Assembly (NCBI GenBank): GCA_030704615.1
Contig: CM060734.1
Coordinates: 49,060,042-49,124,041, forward strand
Reading direction: 5' to 3'
Origin: Takakia lepidozioides
Taxonomy: Eukaryota > Streptophyta > Takakiopsida > Takakiales > Takakiaceae
DNA length: 64,000 nucleotides
The notes beneath the pieces are model-generated. The model was not told where the DNA came from. It made no database searches and saw only the letters and a program-made list of their open reading frames with translations. Of the stretch, positions 12,018-24,296 are shown piece after piece; within the stretch, counting starts at the first letter, position 1, and the number at the start of each line of letters is the position of its first letter. The position numbers were made by a program, and so were the translations under genes.

Positions 12018-13248
12018 TCAAGATAGCAAAGTAAATGAATTTGCCATCTCCATAAATTGGTCCTGTACATTTGGCCACATGGCCTCGGATGTCTGAGCAT
12101 TGAGTGAGTAAAGCTCTCCACCATTTGTTGTATAAACTGCTACATTATGCCTGGAAAAGGAGTCTGCCTGGACTCTGTATTCTAAAGTGTAATAGACAAC
12201 ACCTTTGTCATCTCTTCTTTCTGCATTCAACAGGGTTGCCATCTTCTTTGAACCTGGTGGAGCTATAAAGTTCTGTAATATGATCTGTCCTGCTTCCTTT
12301 GGCTCCCCAAGATTTTCAAGTCTGCAGCACATCCATCTCCCCATCAGAGAATCCACAAAAATCCCATGGCAAAACTGGTGCGGACTGGTTATCGACACGG
12401 GCTAAAACACAAAATGGGAGCAAGGGTAAAGTAGTATACAAGAGATATGTTACACCACGTAAGTAGGGAGCAATAGGGAGAGAAGATCATCGTACTTGAA
12501 ACCAGGTAAGGCAGGCGCCACCACAATGCTCACATTCAGCTCTCCATTGGAGCCCGGGGGTCCAAATGCCACAGCGGGCTCAACAATACTGCTGCGAAAT
12601 CGCTGCTGCGGAGAGGGTAGATCGAGTGACCGCTCCCTCTCCGCTCTTTCAATTGCCCGGTACAGTAGACGCTGATCTCCCACCCAGGTAGCGGGATAGA
12701 TGAACTCTGTCTTCCCAGACCATGCTTATGCCTAATATGTAAGCAATTGGAAGAGAGCTTTGGAAACGCTGTACTCTGAGGTTAGAGCGGAACGAGAAGG
12801 TGTACGTACCGAAACGTTTGCTGGGCTCAAAGCATCGCTTGTAACCCATTACCGGGTACAGCACATCGGCCCTTATCTTCCGAGACACAGCTCCATTAGC
12901 TGAGAGGACAGAGCTGGTGACCCCCCCTAGATTGCCTCCGAAGGCCGCTAGAAGCGCCACCGATACCCCCACCACAAACCGTCTTGGCACCACTAATTGC
13001 GCAGCAGTGTCAGAGCTTAAAGACTCCGACGATGTAAACTTCCCAAAGCCTGCACCTCTGGACTCGTTATCATCTTGCATGCAAACAGTATTTCTTTCTC
13101 TCCACAACGTCCGCCCTTTGCCCCTCTTCCGTCCACCGCACCCCAATTCAGACCTTCTCACAACACTTGGGTGGGGATGTAGAGAGAACGATAAACCCAC
13201 AGAGGGTCTGCACCATTGCCCAGCGAGCGTAGCAACGCAGGCGGCCAT
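12018..13248 (-). CDS. PsbP-domain protein, thylakoid lumen
   Basis: Three exons: 13248-12810, 12706-12496 and 12321-12018, phases consistent, 317 residues. The N-terminus is Ser/Arg-rich like a chloroplast transit peptide. Then comes RRFVVGVSVALLAAFGG, a twin arginine followed by a hydrophobic core, typical of Tat-dependent lumen targeting. The PsbP fold follows, with FIYPATWVGDQRLLYRAIER across the first junction, VAFGPPGSNGELNVSIVVAP, LGEPKEAGQ, YYTLEYRVQ, RHNVAVYTTNGGELYSLNAQ and a final F-x-M-A-N-S-F. PsbP-domain (PPD) proteins are auxiliary lumen factors of photosynthesis. The sequence resembles the PPD7-like subgroup from memory, not by search. The start is the ATG at 13248, because the longer frame begins with TTG. 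Confidence 0.92.
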
Positions 13249-15198
13249 GGCCAATGGGATGTGCTAATACAAGGGTCCCCACATGTCCTCGAGACACACA
13301 AAGAGGAGCTGGCATCTCCTAGTCCAGATATGTTTTGATCAGCTTTGAAGATGGGTACTGACTACTGACTACTGACCCTATCTTTATTATTCTCAAGCTG
13401 CGTACCAAAAGATCGAGATCGTGATGCCGTTGATGAACATTGCACCATGATCATTCTTCAAGATTTTGGCGTTTACAACTTCTTGATCCTTTTTCCGAAA
13501 GCTTCGTAGTTTCTCTAGAGCCTGGAAAGGCAATTTGTCATCTCGAGTAATATGTTGATCGAAGTATCTGGGTCTCTCTCTAGTCGAGCGAATTCTAGAG
13601 CATTGGGTCCGATCTTCGTGAATGAAAACGGATCTTCACAAATTGCCTATGACTTCGTCTCTTTCATGAGCTCGCTCTAATTTCGCACACAGATTGCGCT
13701 ACCTGAAGCCGAGCTGTGACAAAAGTGCTGCTCGAGGTCTTCGATCCTCACCAAGGGAGATGACCCATTCCCGTACAAATCTCAACCTTTGTCCCACGGG
13801 AATGTAGTAGTATTCCTCTCTCCAGCATACCTGCGAATTCCTCATCGAGGTTGCTGAAATGTATGGATGTTCTTTGCCCATCATTTCCTGAAGGGACAGT
13901 CTCTTCCTAGGCTTTAACGAGGCCTGTTCGGTCTTTAGAATGCCCTGGCTAATTCACATCGCAGTCTCACATCCTTGTTTATGAATTCAACCATGGTTTT
14001 ATGGACAGAACCATTATAGATATATAGATGTATACCTGACAGTCCACTGTACACACAAAAATACATCAGGTTTTTGGTTGGTTTGCGAGCTAGTTTGATC
14101 TCTAGAACCATTGGCTCAGTGTCACCTGTCCTCAGCAAGGCTGTGTATGGCAACCACTACAGAGGGGTAAATTATCCGCGGGCAGCCATGTATGAACACT
14201 GTCGGATCACCAGCCCAAATGATACACTTCAGTTCTCAACACATAATTTTAATATAACGCACTACAGTATTTCGCTCAACCTTGTATGGACCTTGCACTA
14301 ACAGAATGATGATGAAGTCAGGCTTGCCAGCATGTACAGTGTGGCTGTCCAAAGCCTTTGACACCGGGTTACGGATCACAATCACCAAACTATGTGTGAG
14401 CCCTTAGCCTAGATATGTGAAGGCAGATGGCTTGCTTACGGTCAGAAGGCTCTGCAAGGGTGTAGACTGTTGATCATAAGCTGTGGCAGCCAAGCTAACA
14501 TCCACACAGATACAAGCATTCTAACTAACTCTGTGATACTACATACTTATAAGTAATGAAAGCACATAGGTCAAAAGAACATAACCTCATTTGAAGTGGC
14601 CCATTCCCGCAAGTATTGACTCCATGGAAATGGCCTTGCTGAAACACGTAATGTAGGCACTTGTGCTTGGTTCGGCAGTATTGTCTAGCATGACAATACT
14701 GCTTCTAAAGGGCAGTTCTGTAAAACATATGTGACGCTAAGTTCATATCCAAGCCACCACCACCATCTGGCCAGTAACCCTTCAAGAAAGATCACCATGA
14801 CACAATGATGCGAAGTCAAGTGACCAAGCAAACCATTTCTCAAATTCTCCGATAACATGATAGGATTCCAAAAGCCACCTTGAGCCAGAAGTGCCTTGAA
14901 AGCTCATTTCTTCAACTAACCTTTGCCAGAAGTACTAAGATCTGTGGCAACTTGCCCTCCCGTGGCAGTCTTTTGCAGATAAGAGATCCCTGCTACCCTC
15001 GTACTTTCAAACTATCTTTCCCAGCCAGTGCTCAGCTATAAAAATGGGAAATCGTACAGAGTCAAAAGAGAAAAATGTTCATCAGGCTAGTCATCAAGAG
15101 CATGGAGAAGATCCCGCACTTCCTGCTTAAGCACACAGTTTTGACTGGAAGGGAGCCATATGAACGTCAATCTCTTTACTGCTCAGTTTGCGTTCGTA
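13249..15198. other. Upstream flank of PsbP gene, no gene seen
   Basis: The first few hundred bases should hold the PsbP-domain gene promoter and 5' UTR. The rest has short frames without recognisable protein features. I see no RNA gene. Confidence 0.5.
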
Positions 15199-15593
15199 CG
15201 CCTCCACAGTAGCAATAGGGTAGCAATCTGCTTTTGCTGCAGCTTCTCTACCATCTCCTTTTCCTTATGCAGTAAGGCCTCCACCTGCATGCCCAGGTGT
15301 GTCATTTCACCTCTTGAAGCCTCATGGCACCGTCAGACACTCAACCCCTTGTCGTACTGCAACTACAGTTTCTTTCGCAGCAGTAGTTGGGAGGACGCCT
15401 CCACAGTAGCAATAGGGTAGCAATCTGCTTTTGCTGCAGCTTCTCTACCATCTCCTTCTCCTTATCCAGTAAGACCTCCACGTGCATGCCCAGGTGTGTC
15501 ATTTCACCTCTTGAAGCCTCATGGCACCGTCAGACATTCAACCCCTTGTCGTACTGCAACTACAGTTTCTTTCACAGCAGTAGTTGGGAGGAC
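15199..15593. repeat. Tandem duplication, 2 x 197 bp
   Basis: Units 15199-15395 and 15396-15593 are about 95 percent identical by eye and start CGCCTCCACAGTAGC. On the minus strand each unit could encode a charged coiled-coil segment (MTHLGMQVEALL, then KEKEMVEKLQQKQIATLL), so the duplication may have copied an exon of a minus-strand gene. No splice-consistent gene could be assembled around it. Confidence 0.8.
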
Positions 15594-15729
15594 AGGCCTG
15601 CACCCGACTGGTACTTCTTCTCAAATTTGAGCTGACCTATCAACCCAGTAAAACCTATCTTCTACAGATGAGACTTCTGTGTCTGCTCTAATAACAACTG
15701 AAATGACCTGGGTTGGATTGGGCTGGCAG

Positions 15730-15954
15730 GTGGTGGATGCAATGCAAAGGTTGCAGAAGGTGATGGGAGTGCATGCAACTGCAGGTGAGCGCTTGGAGGC
15801 GTCACTGCGTGAGGTGGCACGATCTGGTGACACAGCACCCTACAAAGTGGCACGCAAAGCAGCTGATGCCACATGGAAAGATACATCCAAGGACCTCCAG
15901 GCCCTCTTTGATTCTTTCCATGCCTCATCCCGTTCTTCCTCTCTTCTGCCTAAG
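15730..15954 (+). CDS. Orphan 75-residue exon-like coding segment
   Basis: An open stretch bounded by a good acceptor (CTGGCAG at 15729) and donor (AAG/GTGTGG at 15955). It is in phase 0 at both ends and encodes an alanine-rich helical peptide (VVDAMQRLQKVMGVHATAGE to SSSLLPK). I do not recognise the family. It could be one exon of a gene whose other exons I cannot see, or a captured exon. Neighbouring DNA is repeat-rich. Confidence 0.35.
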
Positions 15955-16233
15955 GTGTGGACACAGTCTCACTCATGTACCCTACAAGATTGTAAGCTAT
16001 GTGTAAGCATTGAGTGCGGAAACCCCGTTACCTTGCAGTGATAGCTACGTCCACTTGTACTCCAGAATGGCGTATTCGACAACATTGTATGGCCCCTTTG
16101 GTGGAAAAAGTTCGAGATTTGAGCACTTCCCAAAAATCTTTTGAATGCTGAGGTAGTCATCTCCTTCTGGTGAGAACCCGGTCCACTTGGGCCCATTAAA
16201 ACTGGATGCTTGGAACATTGAATCCGAGTGACA

Positions 16234-17407
16234 ATTGTCGAGTGATCTAGAAGAGTCTAGAAGAGTTGATCACTCGGATTCACAGTTGAATCACCTTGAT
16301 GCAGTTTGAGGAAGTCTCCACAATTTGTCTCAAAGTCAGATATTCCTGCCAATTTATTGAACTTACCTGTATCATAGTCCTTGCTAAACTTCTGCTGCAT
16401 ACCCGTCCCATGAATCTGGCTTATGAAACCAATGAATTCATTAACTAGAGACAAGCCAAGGTCTTTCGCAAATTTTTTTCGCACTGGTTTTAATTTCTGC
16501 ACATTTAAACAACATAACAAGTTTAGACAGATTTGCAGACTATCAGGATTCAGAAAATTCAGAATCTGATCAGATGAATATACAGCAGCCAAATCAACTC
16601 TACATAGTAATCAATTAAAGAAATTTGGATACCTTAAGCGATTTCTCATGCTCCGCTATCTTGCTATTTAATTCTTCGATCTCCTTGTCCCGCCGTTCAT
16701 TTGAACTCTTGATCTCCTTGTCCCACCGTTTATTTGAACTCTTGATCTCCCTGTCCCGCCATTTCTGGCCTCGCTGAATAGAAATTAGCATATTGAACAC
16801 CTCTTGATACTTGTCAGTGGGGCTCTCAGGGGAGCTCTCAACGGGGCTCTCAAGGGGGCTCCCAAAGGGGCTGCTAGAGGTTTTCCCGGGGGGGCTTCGC
16901 TTTCGCTTTCGCCCCATTTGCACCTGGCGCCATTGGGGAGATATCAAGATTCTTCAAAAACCGTACATCGCTGATCGATCGCTTCCACTGTGATCACAGT
17001 GACACCTGCAAATTTAAGATTCATAAAGGACATTTACAACAAACGTACTCACAAAGAGGAACACGGCAGACCAGACATGAGTACATAACTGATCGACCTA
17101 AAGAGGAAGCCACAAACCGTCCAGCTGAAACTAAGCTCGAATGAAGCTCAGATCTTAGCACTACCTGAAAGCAGATGCCTTTGAGAAACTCATGCTATCC
17201 TTAAGACATCAATATGCCTGTTGTGATACCTAGGGGAACACACAGAAATTCAATCTAAATCTGCAGCTTGGCTGTTCTGGACTGCTTGCAGGATAGACTA
17301 GTGAGCTGGATACATGTGTAGAGCTACATTTGGTTTTCTTAATTGATAACAACAAACTTGCGGACCTATACAACCTTACTAAAGGCTCTTCTAGATCACT
17401 CGACAAT
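16234..17407. mobile_element. Candidate TIR element carrying a two-exon gene
   Basis: A 22-bp sequence at 16234-16255 (ATTGTCGAGTGATCTAGAAG + AG) recurs as its exact reverse complement at 17386-17407. The enclosed 1.17 kb contains one complete small minus-strand gene whose stop codon is one base from the left repeat. A further inverted pair, GAATCCGAGTGA / TCACTCGGATTC (16219-16230 and 16270-16281), surrounds the left end. I found no clear target duplication. Non-autonomous, because no transposase is encoded. Confidence 0.55.
16257..16917 (-). CDS. Small coiled-coil nuclear-type hypothetical protein
   Basis: Exons 16917-16633 and 16496-16257, both phase 0 at the junction, give 174 residues. 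The N-terminus MGRKRKRSPPGK looks like a nuclear localisation signal. Next is a Ser/Pro low-complexity region made of repeated ESP units. Then three copies of an 11-residue coiled-coil repeat follow (consensus KSSNxRxDKEI), encoded by a 33-bp DNA repeat. Exon 2 (KLKPVRKKFAKDLGLSLVNE) appears globular. The start is the first ATG. I do not recognise the family. It lies entirely between the 22-bp inverted repeats, so it is probably element-borne cargo. Confidence 0.55.
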
Positions 17408-19242
17408 CCCACTGATCTACTGGACAATGCCCGCTGAAGTGAATTCAAATTATCAAGATTGGAGTAACTGATTAGAGCTCTTTCGGTACAATTGACCATG
17501 GCTCTTGAATCAAGCATTCCAGGATCAAATAAGTGGACAGCTGCAAATTACTGAATCTGCTAACTTGCGTAGTGATATAATAAAGCTCAAGCCCTGGAAA
17601 ACCACCCGTATAGCTCTGACATCACATCTTCAGTCCAGAAACCATGGAGGGGTCTCAACTATTCCCAGGGTAGATTGCAGCTAGAGAAATGATCTTATAT
17701 GGATGTCTTGGCTCAGATATGGAGGGCGGCCGCAATGGAATTTCTGACCACTTTGACCCTAATGTTTATGAGCATCTCTGCGACAATTTCAATCCTGGAG
17801 CAGGGCTATTCCAGTCCCATCACAGCACTCACAATAATACAAGTGCCATTCTGTCTTTCTGTATTCTGGGGGCTGCTCCTCTCTCTCTAGAATCTCCAAC
17901 CCTCGATTTCCACTATTTCTCTCTCTGTCTCAAAAGATTCTTCTCTAATTATTGAACTCTTATGTGGGCCTATCCTCGATCTGACTTGTCCATACTGGAA
18001 TGTGACTGGCCCATTACTATACAGGCTCTCGCAAGATGTCCCTTTCTCACACTATGGTATACTGTCAGTTCACACCCTGTGTTACCACTGTGTAGGGTCA
18101 GATGACTATATACATTGGCAGCATTTGAGATTAGTGTCATGTACTAATCTCCAATTTAATGCCTCAATCTGGTCAGTCCTTGGCTGTGAGCACGAGGAAT
18201 AAAGATTTGTTAGGTTCATGTGTACCCTGCCAGATAAAATCCAGTTGAAAACCCACAAATGGGCCCTTGTTCCCTTATCAAGGAGATGTAACAGCCAAGG
18301 AGCCCATGCTGAGCGCAAAACTTAATTGAGGGTTAAGATTGATAATTGGACTTCCTTTCTCTCTCCTCTGTGTTCAAAAGAAAAGTTAATAATCTCAAGA
18401 GGGTGCTTGGATACTGACCTTGACAACAAAGCTGGCGCAAGTAGAGCCGGGTGCTTGGCGTGTGATGTAGAGTACGGTTTGTACTGGGCTGCTGTACCCC
18501 GTCAGCAAGTTGCAACTGTGAATAACCGGTTGAGATGTCGAAGGCGCAGTACTTGTGGAGTGGTCGTAACAAATAGTGATTTAACAACTCGAGAGCTGCT
18601 AGAGGCAGATGAGCAATTTACTAACCGGATAACACAACTCCTTGGAGCGTACACATGTTGGTCACATATGGATTGAAGAAAAGAAAAATTGTAGGCGCCT
18701 AGGAGTTTGCGCCTAGGTAGTTTTCAAGATGGAGATAGCATATACCAATTTTACTTCTACTCTTACACATGCTACAATGGAGGATGGGTTCCACCCGCTT
18801 GTGGTGTAATCAGCCTTCGTCCAGATGACACACATACTGTGGAAGCTGCAAACATGTACGCTTGCCAACTTCCACTACATTGAGGATTGTTCACCAGTTA
18901 GACAGCCTTTTTCTCAGATGAAATGTAAGATAGATACCAGTCAGCGCAGAATTAAGCCATCGTACATGAAAACAATCGGCTCCTCTTGACCACACGCGCA
19001 TGTCCAGGATCATTCCGCAAGAGAAGTGATGAACTTGGCGCATAGGAGAAGCACCTTGATAGTAAAGGTTATCAACACCACATCACTGAAGGGGCTGCCC
19101 AAAAGTGAAGTTTACGAAACGCTGCCACCATTAGACATGTACATAAAATCTTCGAGAGGAACACCATAGCCCAGCGCGATCGTCACCTTCCACCCTCCAA
19201 AAACTGGAAAAGTAGCGTGCCTCCAACTTGTGCTCTGTGTGC
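17408..19242. other. Intergenic, no supported gene
   Basis: Only short frames. A minus-strand frame at 18333-18587 contains KYCAFDISTGYSQLQL, faintly like the reverse-transcriptase motif around the first catalytic Asp of LTR elements, but nothing around it supports this. A small inverted repeat (TAGGCGCCTAGG / GCGCCTAGGTAG) lies at 18692-18721. Confidence 0.4.
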
Positions 19243-19345
19243 CGGGTTAGCACACGTTTAGGGTTAACGTATGCTATGACGTATGCTAGTTAGCGTTTGA
19301 CGTATATGCTAGTTCACAGTTTCAGAGACGAGTTAACGTATGCTA
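19243..19345 (+). promoter_or_regulatory. Repeated ACGTATGCTA motifs upstream of the kinase
   Basis: ACGTATGCTA occurs three times and a one-insertion variant (ACGTATATGCTA) once, with GTTAACGTATGCTAT twice, all within 100 bases and about 190-290 bp 5' of the kinase start codon. The clustering suggests a cis-element or decayed minisatellite in the promoter. No known factor assigned. Confidence 0.4.
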
Positions 19346-19528
19346 TCTACGCTTGAAGCACAGATAGTGTTTGTTGCCTCTCCAGGACAGCGGGAGCCCT
19401 GCTAGAAGAGGGGTCTTGTCCAAGCTAGAGATTAAGAGGAAGAAGCGAATTCTGTAGAGAGCTTGAGAGCTCGGAATTCGAGAGAGAGAGGGAGAGAGAG
19501 GGAGTAAAGAGTAGAGATAGATGCGAGC

Positions 19529-20014
19529 ATGGCAGCCCACGACTTCTATATGTTTTCAGATGATTACTATCAAAGGTTGCCAGATGGGTCAGACATGTCC
19601 GTGGAGAGCACTGGAAGCATACCAATGAGTATGAGCAATGGCGGAAATTCGGTATCTATGTCCATGACAGACAGCAGCGTGGCTTCCAATAACTCTCTGC
19701 GGACTATCCTTATGCACCCTGATCTCCGGACACGAACAGGTACCCGGAATGCCTCAGTTTCGCATAGTGTGGTGTTGCCAGGCGTTGTGTCACATGCCAT
19801 CGGGGAAGACATGCTTGCAGCAGCCCTAATGGATAACAGGTTTGTGATGTTCTGAGCTTCTCATTGTACACCATGTGTGGTGGGGTCTTTCTCTCTCTCA
19901 CTCCAGATTCAAGCAATGGCACAAAGGGCAGTCCACAATAGGAAAGTGATAAACAATCCCCTTTTAGAGCTGGCATATATGTTTAAAAGCCTGATGCTAG
20001 GTTAACTATATATG

Positions 20015-20074
<60 letters not shown>

Positions 20075-21990
20075 CTCCCCCCCCCCCTCCTCTTTCTAGT
20101 TGCCCTGAAGTTCTTTTTAAGGTTATCGGCTAGCTGCACTTCTGTAGGGGGTCCTGGAGCAATATTAGTAGCCTCCATCCTTTCCAGCTCTTCCTCTGTC
20201 CTACCTCTACCCAGATTCATGGCAGGAATGGTGTATTGGATGGATTAGTTGTCTTGACAATCAGCATGGTTTGTGGGCCATAGGCATTTCCAGTCTTAGG
20301 GCATATGATCGAAGTGAAGTTTTCATTTCACATCACACTGCAAAGTAGAGTTCTTATGGGTGGTGTCAGACATGTTTCCCAAATAGCAGTATTGACGAAA
20401 TCATGAGTTGATGAAAAAGTGTATAACCTGCAACAGGTGTCCAACTGAGGGGTTGGAAGGCTATGACGACTGGACTATTGATTTGCACCGGCTTAATATG
20501 GGCCCGGCATTTGCACAAGGTGCATTTGGACGCTTGTACAAGGGTACTTATAATGGCGAAGATGTAGCCGTCAAGATCTTGGAAAGGCCAGAGAACAATT
20601 CGGAAAAAGCAATGTTAATGGAGTCTGCCTTTGCCAAGGAAGTGACTATGCTGGCCACTGTAAAGCATCAGAATGTGGTGCGATTCATTGGGGCATGCCG
20701 GAAACCGCTGGTTTGGTGCATTGTGACAGAGTATGCCAAGGGTGGTTCAGTTCGGTCATTTCTTAGTAGACGGCAATCCCGTGCCGTCCCGCTCAAGGTT
20801 GCTGTGAAGCAGGCATTGGACATCGCAAAGGGCATGGAGTACTTGCATAGCCTGGAAATTATTCACAGGGATCTCAAGTCGGATAACTTGCTGATTGCAA
20901 CTGATAAGTCCATCAAAATTGCCGATTTTGGTGCTGCAAGGATTGAGGTGCAAGTTGAAGGCATGACTCCAGAAACTGGGACATATCGCTGGATGGCCCC
21001 GTAAGCTTCTTACTCACCAATGTGTGTTGTGCAATGGCATCAAGTCCATCTTAGTAGTTCTGTTTGTGTGTGTAGTGTCTGCTTGGCAACAGTCTCCCTG
21101 AGGGTTTATTTCTGATTATCCTAGTTCAGTTTGCATGGTTTAGTACGTCTCTCAACAATATGTCCAGGTATATAGATTCCCTCTCCCCCCCCCCCCCCCC
21201 GGTCAATCGGCACTATTTCCAGGATAGCAGGACAAGCTCTGGTCCCTCGCGATGCTTGGGAAGTTGTACACAGGCATGCGCTTAATATTTGGTGTACATG
21301 ACAACTGGGAGTGTTCTCAGAAAGGTTGCATGCTTTGCAGGTTATTTGTTCTTAAATGTTTAAATCCAGAAAATTAAACATGCAATTTATAAGCCATTTC
21401 TAGATGACATTGAGCCAGAGAACTGTAGTCACATTACACATACAAGATCAAACTCTCCTGGCTTCAAATTGTACTATTTCTCTTTAATCTTTTGAAGGTC
21501 CAGACTAAAACAGGTATAAGTATCATCAAAAGGAGTTATTTGAGATTCCTCAAGTATAAGTGGTTACGGGGACAGAAACAAAAGCAGACGGAGATGGGAG
21601 GTTGTACTTATGTTTCTCCTCACCATGGGGTCGGGTGGGAGCAGGGAAATGATACAACACAGACCCTATACGCACAAGGTTGATGTCTACAGCTTCGGCA
21701 TTGTGCTTTGGGAGCTCATTACTGGATTATTGCCATTTCAAAACATGACAGCGGTTCAAGCAGCATTCGCTGTAGTGAATCGAGGGGTTCGACCGCCCAT
21801 CCCAGGTGATTGCCCTCCTGCACTGGCAGAGATTATGTCGCGCTGCTGGGATGCCAATCCAGATGTTCGACCTGGGTTTGTGCTAGTTGTCAAGATGTTG
21901 CAGCAAGCACAGGAAGAAATCATGTTAACAGTACGCCGTGCTAGATTTCGCGGGTGCGCATGCATTGCCCGGCCACTCACGAGCGACTGA
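19529..21990 (+). CDS. Raf-like MAPKKK (plant C1 type) protein kinase
   Basis: Three exons, 19529-19839, 20437-21000 and 21645-21990, join in phase to 406 residues. The N-terminal part has the family features [11 protein letters not shown] and [11 protein letters not shown] found before the kinase domain in plant C1 Raf-like kinases. Kinase motifs are all present: Gly loop [11 protein letters not shown]-like ([11 protein letters not shown]), VAVKILE (catalytic Lys), [18 protein letters not shown] (DFG) and [10 protein letters not shown] across the last junction. [20 protein letters not shown] and [10 protein letters not shown] follow. The end, [16 protein letters not shown], parallels the conserved C-terminus of this subgroup. 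Predicted Ser/Thr (dual-specificity-like) cytosolic kinase; the substrate is unknown. The start ATG is the first in frame. Confidence 0.93.
20016..20070. repeat. (CT)n microsatellite in kinase intron 1
   Basis: About 27 CT units followed by a C-rich tract, within the intron 19840-20436 of the Raf-like kinase. Apparent Arg-Glu repeat frames on the opposite strand are artefacts of it. Confidence 0.95.
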
Positions 21991-23821
21991 TAAGCAATAA
22001 GCCTTTGGGCCTCTCTTCCTCTGTATAGCCTTTCTTTGGAAAGGTGGGGTTTCTGAGGGAGGGGGCAAGGGTGTCAAGCTTGGTGAGGTGTCCAATTTGT
22101 ATATTGCAATTTGATGTGTTATAGTAAGACTTTTGGTGAAGTCCCCACATTCCTTTTCTTCTCTAGCTGCTCTCTTGCCGGCATGGATCTCGTGGGGGCT
22201 CCTCACAAGAAAGCATTGCTAGTGTAATCTATTCAATTACTGTCAGAAGTAGGCAAGAGATAGAGACTTTGATCTTTCTTTTTCTCGTAACAGCTTCAGT
22301 CATAGGGCACCACTAGACATCAATGGGAATATGCCTGAAAATGTCGGAGAACCAAGAGCTTTTATTGCTTAACAACAAAATTAGGCAAATGTTTTCATAG
22401 TATGAAGAATAGAAAGGCTCGCCGAAAAATCTGTAATGGCAAAATGTCGATGTCTCCTTAGAAAAGCAGATGATGTGAGGCTTTAATACAGGTCTCTCTC
22501 TTTTGCTTTCTGTCAGTGCAATATATTTCTCTCCTCTTCTCTCAAGATTTCTCTGTGTGAGGTGCTTTGTCTTCAGATGACTCTTGGTGTTTTTGAAGTG
22601 GTGATCTCATTGTCCTACCGCAGGGACAAAAGCTATCATGATCACATAATAATCCATATCAGATTTAAGTATCTAATTGCAGACGACAATGATCAAATCA
22701 AAGCTTCCAATACCACGGGCGAAATCCAAACCCTGCGAGTTAGGAAGGACATCTGAAGAAAGGGCAGGGAGGCCAAGTGGATTCAGAAAGAGTCTTCAGG
22801 CAAGGTTTTTATGGACATCATTCTAGATGACATGACCTGCCGTCTCTGTAGACCTCTACCTGGAGGCAGAGAGAGGGACAGAGAGAGGCTGTAATTGCTT
22901 TCTCCATACAATAGCGCCCCTAACTGGAAGGACATCTGAAGAAAGGACAGGGAGGCCAAAGTGGATTCAGAAAGAGTTTTGAGGCAAGGTTTTTATGGAC
23001 ATCATTCCAGATAACGTGACCTGTCCATCAGTCTCTGTAGACCTCTACCTGGAGGCAGAGAGAGGGACAAGGGGGAAGAATTGCATATGACAATGAACAG
23101 AGAAGAGAATTCCTTGTCCTTAATTCCAACAACGCGATTGATAACAATGGCGAGGTGCCCTCCTTCCAAAGAGTACAGAATGTTCAGGGCACCATACAAT
23201 CCTAACCCTCCTGTTAGAGCCAACCGTGCCAGAGCCCACATCCGGCATTTTGTTATGATCCCTGTCATTTGAGAAGTTCGTCCGAGCAGAGGAGGGGGGA
23301 AGGAGTTGGCAATGACAATTTAGGGTTAGGGTTTCCCTTCAGCTCTCTCCATGCCTGGTACAAGGACACCTGCAGCTATTCTTCACATGGTGACATTCTA
23401 AAATGTAATTTTTAGTGAAAGATTATCGTGAGCAACGAGAGAAAGGGCTTTGATCGAGAAGCTGGCCACACGGGGACCTAGAAGATTTCCCGCTTCCTGA
23501 TCTTCCTCTTCGCCCAAACCCACAGCAGGCTTCGTACGATATCAGTGTTTTTCCCCTCTTTTCGTTTCTTCTTCCTGGGTCAATCTCCTGTGAGTTATGG
23601 GTCACTCTGTATCGCTCTAGCTTTCTTTGAATAATTGTCTGTTAATCTCCAACTTCGCTTTGTCGCTCTGCATCGGAGATTGCTATTTGTTCAATGCGCC
23701 AAACAGAGAGTCTTTCATGTTCCTGCGTAGGCTTTCCAACAGACCCACAGGGTTAAATGAAATCTCCGGTTAAAAAGTTTGTCCCATATGTGCTGCTGAA
23801 GAACTTTGTGCGATTGTCGCA
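21991..23821. other. Kinase 3' flank with 183-bp tandem duplication
   Basis: After the kinase 3' UTR, units starting at 22743 and 22926 (GGAAGGACATCTGAAGAAAG) are tandem copies with a 183-bp period and about 90 percent identity. A plant telomere-type stretch (TTTAGGGTTAGGGTTT) occurs near 23322, of the kind seen in plant 5' flanks. No supported coding region. Confidence 0.6.
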
Positions 23822-24296
23822 ATGAAGGAGCCTATCATCTTCTTCCCCATGCGGATTCCGACATTGGTCGGGTTGGGTGCACTTCTTCATTTGTCTGTCG
23901 AGTGGGATGCGAGAGTTGTGGTTGCAGCGATAATTCGTGCACCGGAAGGCCCTCACATCAACAGTATTAATCTACTTCTACCTCCTCGCACAGCTCACGC
24001 TGTTCACTATCACCTTCAAGGCTACACTGGTTGCTTCACCTGGTTTGTGTCTTTCTCTGAGCGCCCTCCACCCCCCACACCACTATCCGTCTCCCACTCC
24101 CACTTTGCATTTCATTATGTCGAACTCTCTTGGTCTTCCTTTCGCTCCTCTCTCATTCTCTGGCACCTGTGCTGCTTCTCTCTCCAAAGACAGTTACAAT
24201 AGGATTATGAGATTTGAAGATGATTGGAGAAGAAAGCCTGACCATGGAGACTATTTCATCCTCGAAATTATTGCTGGCAGTTGTAGAGAGTTGTAA
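23822..24296 (+). CDS. Possible small two-exon membrane protein
   Basis: Exon 23822-24042 (donor TG/GTTTGT) and exon 24194-24296 (acceptor GACAG) join in phase to 107 residues. An N-terminal hydrophobic stretch (IPTLVGLGALLHLSVEW) may be a signal anchor. The second exon is acidic/basic (IMRFEDDWRRKPDHGDYFIL). TTTAGGG-type motifs precede it by about 500 bp, as in many plant promoters. I do not recognise the family, and an upstream exon may exist. Moderate because the support is phase agreement and composition only. Confidence 0.4.

Noticed and set aside
18333-18587. LTR-retrotransposon reverse transcriptase (KYCAFDISTGYSQLQL)
   Set aside because: Weak single-motif resemblance; no YxDD box or neighbouring RT motifs found.
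20002-20220. Frame with (Arg-Glu)n tail
   Set aside because: Produced by the CT/GA microsatellite in the kinase intron.
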